DNA of 64,000 bases, from NCBI GenBank assembly GCA_963971225.1, contig OZ020269.1, positions 4,588,001 through 4,652,000 on the forward strand, in the 5' to 3' direction. The translations under genes and the position numbers were made by a program. The notes under the pieces were generated by a model, which saw only the letters and a list, made by a program, of their open reading frames with translations, had not been told where the DNA came from and made no database searches. The DNA is from Melieria omissa. Its lineage: Eukaryota > Arthropoda > Insecta > Diptera > Ulidiidae. Of the stretch, positions 60,701-64,000 are shown in pieces; the stretch's first letter is position 1, and the number at the start of each line of letters is the position of its first letter.

Positions 60701-63700
60701 TGATTGGCCTTTTTGCGGTCCCTTGGCGATTGCGCCGACCAATGTCGCTCATTGTTGCTGGTACACACTGGAAATTAATCCGCCGTATGCGTTGATTGCT
60801 CTTGGCCACAATTAGGAGCGAATGTTTGCCGAGTTTGGCTTGCAAAATTCTTGTCACGTTTGGCTGCAAAAGAAATATACATGAAACACATTTTTTTTTC
60901 GGAGTGAGTGTGTTTGTGTGCAGCTAAAACATGTTTGTTGTTTATTGTTTTTGAGAAGAGGAAAAGCACTGAAAGTGTGGGAATTGACTTGCTTTGTACT
61001 GGCAGATCCGGCGGGATATCTGTTGGAATTGAAGACAATTTAGTACTCGAAAGCACTGTAAATTTCCGACTGGTTTCATGTTAAAGCATTTCATAAATGC
61101 TCCATGTGATCACTAAAATTAGTTAAATGTTTTTGCAGCAGTTAATTTTATTGCCCTGCAGCCGCCCCTGCGGACGTGCACCTGCCTAATCACAGCTCCA
61201 TTTATGTTTTACCAGTCCAACCAATAATTGTGCTTAATATCTAATTGCGGTTGTGGCCAAAACCACTTGTTAACACCTTGAGAAATCCGGTTGCAATTCG
61301 AATTATGCGATTCCAATTCGAATTTGTCGGCTAATACTGCAAAATGGATAAAAATTAGAGCGCACTCTTACAACTACGAAAATGTTGCACACATCGACTG
61401 TGCATTCCTGGTTTCCGTTTGCGGCCAAATTAAAATGCAAAGAATTGCACTCCGACGCCTTTCACTGTCCGCTTTTGGCCAATAGGAGAGAACGAGGTTT
61501 GAGTTGAGCTCATCTTAGTTCACAGTAAAATTTCCCTTTTTGCGCGCTTCGTTTTACATCTCAATAAAAGTGTTTATTGCCGGCAAAGTGCGTTGCGTAA
61601 ACTTGGATTTGGATTTGGCAGCGCCACACTGGACACTTTTTCGCCTCATAATTACTTTTTTATTGCCACAAATCGACGGGCGAGTGCAGTGTGCTGTGGC
61701 CAAATTCGTGCGCTGCCAGCGCGATCGAATCTATTCGAGCAGCAGCAGCACACATAATCGAAAGTAACATTTCATGCTGTCGACACCACAAACTGAACAA
61801 CCGCCAGCAAATCAAATAACTGAACAACCAAACAGCGGTTTTTGATTGTTGCCAGTAAATATATCAATTGGCATTTATGGGTGGAGCTGCGGCTATGGCT
61901 GCCGATGACGATGACGACGACGACAACGATAACGATGACGACGATGACTGCTGCTGCGGCTCTTTTGGTTTCAGTATAAGGAAAACACTAAACGCATTCC
62001 AGCAGGTAGTGCCGCCGCCAAACTGGCCAAGTTGCGCCCAGTCACTGGCCACGTGTAGACACCGATTTTACATGGTTTACACGAGAATCACTGCGTCGGC
62101 CGGGCCGAGTTTGTTTTTGGTTGTTGGTGCTCCAACGACAAAGCCGAAAATGACAACATGCAACAGCTTTGGCCGCTACATAAGTACACAAGTTGCTCAA
62201 TTGTCTGACTGGCAGCGCTGATTCTTGTGCATAAATTATTTATAATTGTTCCACATAAATTAGCTGCACACCGGCTGCGTCCACAGTTACAATTTTGACA
62301 TTTTCAGCGCAGCTAATAAGTCTTCGAAAATTTCTTCGCGAATCGCTCTTACTCGCCCGGCGAACTCCTTTCGGAAGCTGAGTTTTAATTATGCTACGCA
62401 TTCGCTGCTCGAATTAATGAATGCCCACGCCGGCTGATAGGTGCTCGCGCTTTCGGCCAGCCGCCGAATCTGATAAGGCGCCGACAATTTCAAGCTAAGT
62501 GCGCACTGAAAGGCGCTCGTCGCTGTAGGCGTCGCAATCGATCGCACTCTTCGAAAACAGTTTTTCGCGCTGTGCTGCGGTGACGAGATAAGAACGCGAC
62601 AGCCAACACACACACAGAGCGCGCCGCTCATATCCAATGGACTTTGCCATAAGATGTTTTTTGGCCACGCTGAGTGATTGTTTTTGGCTTTTATCAGCGC
62701 TCTACAGACTATTTCAATTTTTGGCTAATAAATTGTTGTGGTTATCTAAGAGAGGCGAGTTGAACACGACCGCCGCGCTCAGGCACCTTAAAAGGCAGAT
62801 CGGTTTTCGCGATATCGGCAGCAAGCACAAAGCGCGGAAAATGGTGCGAACCAGATACCACAAGAATTTTAATGATGTCTGCCGACCGCTGGCACTTGGC
62901 TTGCATCCTTTTAGCTGTGCACTTGAATGGAAAATTCTGTAATTAATTTGTCAAAAACCATAAATTCGTAGATGTTCAGTGTTTTTTCCACAGATGGTCA
63001 AACGATCTGAATGTTGAGTTGCTCAAGTGCAAAAAGACAAAATGGAAATACGAGCGGTGGCGGTCAAAGCACGAGGCTTATGAGGCAAATGCCTAAGGCG
63101 GCATATGGGGAGAGGTGGCAAAATTTGTATACGTGAAGAAAAAAATTTCATATTTCCATATCATGAAATAATTTCTAGACACATATCAAATTATATGCAA
63201 CTGTCTTTAGGTCAGTTTGTTTTAATAAAAAATTATATTTTCTTATTCTAACTAATGCAGTGACACCAAAATAAAGAAGGAGGAATGGAAATATACAAGA
63301 AAAAGGCTTTCGGTAGGCAGATCGTCGTCTAAGAAAACGATTGTCGTATGTGCTATTAAATTCAATGGAACATACGATGAGATGGAAGGGGATACTGCGA
63401 AGGGAGCCTAGTATTAGGTATAGAAATTAATAGATCGAGAGTTAAAGAGGATCATAAAAGTAAAGACTTAGGTCAACAATCGAGGCGAAGGCTAGAAGAG
63501 GAATTGAAGCATTTCCAGATCTTGGTATACATTCCTACTGAGTTGCCTTGTCGAGATCTGCTGCTCTACAGTATCATGGAATGTCTGTAAGTTCCGGAAT
63601 ACAGCTTAAGCGAATATATATCAACCTCTGAAACCTTCCTATCACTCACACTATCACTCGCTCCCCTCACAACTTGCACCCCTGAAGGTCTTCTCACTGG

Positions 63701-64000
63701 CGAAGGCTGCTCAGTGATGTCAAAAGTAAGAGCATTGAACACTTGAAGTCAGTGTTGGCCTTGTGCACGTACGTCAGCTTCCGCGTGCTGCAACACTGTG
63801 GTTGCTATGGTTGCGCAAAGTAATTGTGCACTGCCGATCGGTCAAATGAGTTAATAGCAGTCAAAATCAATGCAAATAGAAGAAAAAACCTTCTCATGTG
63901 ATTGTAGGTTTTTCGTTGTTTGCAGCCAATTTAGAGCACAAAATGCGCGAGCGCGCATCGCATAACAAAACCACAGCTCACTTAGCAAACACAAACCATA
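57713..64000. other. spacer, no gene seen
   Basis: AT-rich DNA with CAA/GTT triplets and a GAC/GAT triplet run at about 61903-61948. ORFs such as 58906-59424 and 60348-60869 lack ATG support or recognisable domains. Around 63060-63115 a 'gaggcaaatgcctaaggcggc' phrase resembles ends of hAT-like repeats, but no boundary is clear. Confidence 0.4.

Noticed and set aside
61877..62221. ATG ORF with a poly-Asp run (MGGAAAMAADDDDD...)
   Set aside because: The Asp run is a GAC/GAT triplet microsatellite and the rest has no recognisable domain or codon bias.

Overview
The window looks like nuclear DNA of a higher fly, most likely a tephritid fruit fly. The evidence is two intron-containing insect genes (a troponin C and a mitochondrial CYP12-type P450), AT-rich spacers full of interrupted CAA/GTT and CA repeats, and a load of BEL/Pao, non-LTR, mariner, hAT, pogo and piggyBac-type elements whose 3' ends carry the familiar fly 'cctaacctaacc' tails. 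The species assignment is inference from family resemblance, not from a search.

Layout. 0.5-0.7 kb: a small pogo-like MITE. 1.57-4.45 kb (+): a five-exon troponin C gene whose first coding exon is only the ATG; its last intron is open in frame with exon 4 and has coding-like third positions, so an intron-retaining, C-terminally extended isoform is possible. 6.16-6.6 kb: a tRNA-derived SINE. 15.1 kb: a palindromic MITE. 16.2-18.6 kb (+): a complete six-exon CYP12 mitochondrial P450 (537 aa). Between and around these genes I see no further convincing exons.

20.3-35.6 kb is a nested mobile-element block. It begins with (TTTTA)n arrays that alternate with two 5'-truncated copies of a restriction-like-endonuclease non-LTR retrotransposon (R4/Dong/R2 type, minus strand). 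A hAT transposase remnant and a 1.16-kb imperfect palindrome follow. Then comes a (TAATA)n satellite split by a 5.5-kb BEL/Pao element with two identical 250-bp LTRs and an intact gag-protease ORF but most of pol missing. Abutting the satellite is a decayed non-LTR element with RT and RNase H, itself carrying a 155-bp hAT-type MITE with a perfect 8-bp target duplication.

37.0-37.6 kb: an internally deleted mariner-superfamily element that keeps an ORF for only the DNA-binding half and the extreme C-terminus of its transposase. 43.8-44.0 kb: an imperfect direct repeat. 56.5-57.7 kb: a second small accessory cluster made of a purine-rich repeat tract, a piggyBac-type MITE bounded by TTAA, and a minus-strand solo LTR related to the BEL element at 26-32 kb. 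The long remaining spacers (6.6-15.1, 37.6-43.7, 44.0-56.5 and 57.7-64.0 kb) hold many short chance ORFs but nothing I can call a gene; they may be intronic or regulatory DNA of neighbouring genes outside the window.

The two genes do not form a pathway: troponin C acts in muscle thin filaments and CYP12 enzymes act in the mitochondrion.
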